Source: Elusimicrobiales bacterium (lineage in GTDB: Bacteria > Elusimicrobiota > Elusimicrobia > Elusimicrobiales > UBA9959). From it: a stretch of DNA of 22,478 bases. The notes under the pieces were generated by a model. The model saw nothing but the letters and a program-made list of their open reading frames with translations. It did not search any database and was not told where the DNA came from. Position 1 is the first letter of the stretch. The number at the start of each line of letters is the position of its first letter. A program made the position numbers and the translations under genes. Positions 21,528 through 22,478 of this stretch are shown one piece after another. The stretch lies in NCBI GenBank assembly GCA_026416895.1, contig JAOAEH010000007.1, positions 1 to 22,478 on the forward strand. Reading direction: 5' to 3'.

Positions 21528-22478
21528 AACTTTCAATTTTGTTAACTTTGATATTGAAATCTTTACTTTTTTCTGAGATTGAGAAGATTCAAGTTAAAAC
21601 ACTGGAAGGAAAACAATATTATATTGAAGCAGTAAAAGGTGAAATTATAATTCAGATAGATGAAAAAGAAAAAGATATGATATTTGAAATTTTGAAGTCA
21701 TATGGTTATGAGAAAATAGAAAGAATTTATAAAAATTTTTATTCTGCTTATAATAAATATAAAGTTTCATATAGCTCAATAAATAACTCAATAAAATCTT
21801 CTTCATTTTTAAATAATATAAATATTTATCCTAATAGAGTAATTAAACCTTTTTATATTCCATCTGATCAATACTTTAAATCTCAGTACTACTTATATAA
21901 AATTAAAACTCCACAAGCTTGGGATTTTGAAGTGTATAATACTACAATATCTCTTGCTCTTATTGATAGTGGCATTGATACAACAAATCCTGATTTTTAT
22001 GAAATTTTGTACTCTACACAAGTTGTTATAAAAGAAGACTGTAATGTTATAAATAGTTGGGAGGAATATTTTCCTAATTTTCAACAATCAAATCCAAATG
22101 GATTTCCTCATGGAACAGCTGTTGCTGGAGTTGCTGCTGCAGTTAGAGATAATAATCTTGGTATTTCTGGAATAGCTAAGATGAAAATATATTCTTTTGA
22201 TGTTTTTAGAGGTTTTTGCGGTAAAGAATCTGGTTTTTTAACCGAAAAAGGGCTTGTAAAGGCACTTGAGTTTGTTAAAGATAGATTTTCTTCTATTCCA
22301 GGTAAAGTTATAATAAATATGAGTCTTGGAGCTATGAGTGAATGTAGTCCATTAGTTTCTTCTATTATTAATGAATTATATAATTATGATAGTGGAAAAA
22401 AATTTATTTTAGTTGCTGCAACTGGAAAGCATGGTATTGAATATGTAGCTATGCCTGCAAATTGTAGTGGAGTTGTTG
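21509..22478 (+). CDS. subtilisin-like serine protease (S8), N-terminal part (cut by window edge)
   Basis: The frame from the ATG at 21509 is open to the right edge, 323 residues. A Sec signal (MERKKIKLSILLTLILKSLLFS) is followed by a prodomain-like region of about 110 residues, then the S8 catalytic domain: LALIDSGIDTTNPDF with the catalytic Asp, and PHGTAVAGVAAAVRDNNLGISGIA with the catalytic His. INMSLG follows. At the oxyanion site, where subtilases show AAGN, it reads VAATGKHG, so the Asn is Lys. The catalytic Ser lies beyond the window, so activity cannot be judged. Four Cys are present in the catalytic domain. It overlaps the Cys-rich exported protein by 19 bases, which suggests co-translation. 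Confidence 0.85.
   Translation, partial: MERKKIKLSILLTLILKSLLFSEIEKIQVKTLEGKQYYIEAVKGEIIIQIDEKEKDMIFEILKSYGYEKIERIYKNFYSAYNKYKVSYSSINNSIKSSSFLNNINIYPNRVIKPFYIPSDQYFKSQYYLYKIKTPQAWDFEVYNTTISLALIDSGIDTTNPDFYEILYSTQVVIKEDCNVINSWEEYFPNFQQSNPNGFPHGTAVAGVAAAVRDNNLGISGIAKMKIYSFDVFRGFCGKESGFLTEKGLVKALEFVKDRFSSIPGKVIINMSLGAMSECSPLVSSIINELYNYDSGKKFILVAATGKHGIEYVAMPANCSGVV

Noticed and set aside
21893..22087. Minus-strand frame inside the subtilase
   Set aside because: It lies antisense to the conserved Asp and prodomain region of S8; no supporting signals.
1..22478. CRISPR array, insertion sequence, prophage or integron features
   Set aside because: No regularly spaced direct repeats, transposase, integrase or terminal inverted repeats were seen, and gene content is housekeeping with uniform base composition.
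1..22478. Reassigned TGA codon
   Set aside because: TGA ends the sigma factor, LptE, MazG, EF-P and HAD genes at the expected lengths, so the standard code applies.

Overview
The window is an AT-rich, densely packed bacterial chromosome segment. Genes abut or overlap by 4-56 bases, the genetic code is standard (TGA ends several clear genes), and no mobile element or CRISPR array is visible. An LptE lipoprotein (LPS assembly), a porin-like secreted protein and several Sec signal peptides point to a diderm (Gram-negative-type) cell. The N-terminus of the porin-like protein (signal peptide, then an ETRTRVILNMGFDLNEDV-type strand) and the mix of ThyX, GlgC, GH57, atypical EF-P and NagZ remind me of Elusimicrobiota or a related candidate lineage. 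That placement is an impression from memory, not a computed one.

Left part (1-3207, all minus strand): the start of a porin-like outer-membrane protein runs off the left edge, with its own promoter and a hairpin at the mRNA 5' end. Next is a compact unit, read right to left: acylphosphatase, primary-type sigma factor, adenine phosphoribosyltransferase, tRNA-Arg(CCT) and a membrane-anchored TPR protein. A small plus-strand island (3328-4138) carries tRNA-Phe(GAA), a stand-alone response-regulator receiver and ribosomal protein S20.

Centre (4109-14927, minus strand): ten genes with gaps of 22 bases or less, or overlaps, form one apparent operon in the order thyX, lipoyl-barrel adaptor-like protein, chlorite-dismutase-family protein, glgC, GH57 glycosidase, phoH, ybeY, leuS, lptE, holA. 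It joins dTMP synthesis, glycogen/alpha-glucan metabolism, RNA maturation, leucyl-tRNA charging, LPS export and the replication clamp loader. The phoH-ybeY and leuS-lptE-holA sub-clusters are widely conserved gene orders.

Right part (14995-22478, mostly plus strand): mazG, nagZ and a sodium:solute symporter form an overlapping unit that would suit peptidoglycan-sugar recycling plus nucleotide clean-up. It ends against a convergent YtxH-like gene overlapping it by 56 bases. Then come a predicted exported HExxH protein of unknown family, efp and an HAD phosphatase, a Cys-rich exported protein that appears to start at a rare ATT/ATA codon, and a subtilisin-like protease cut by the right edge.

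The most unusual signals are protein variants at key residues. EF-P lacks the modifiable lysine/arginine at its loop tip. YbeY has Asp in place of the third zinc His and lacks the conserved Arg. The chlorite-dismutase-like protein lacks the proximal heme His. The subtilase has Lys where the oxyanion Asn should be. The sigma factor has changes in its -10 recognition helix. I did not find a clear, complete new defence or mobile system. The best candidate for something undescribed is the secreted cassette at 18565-22478.
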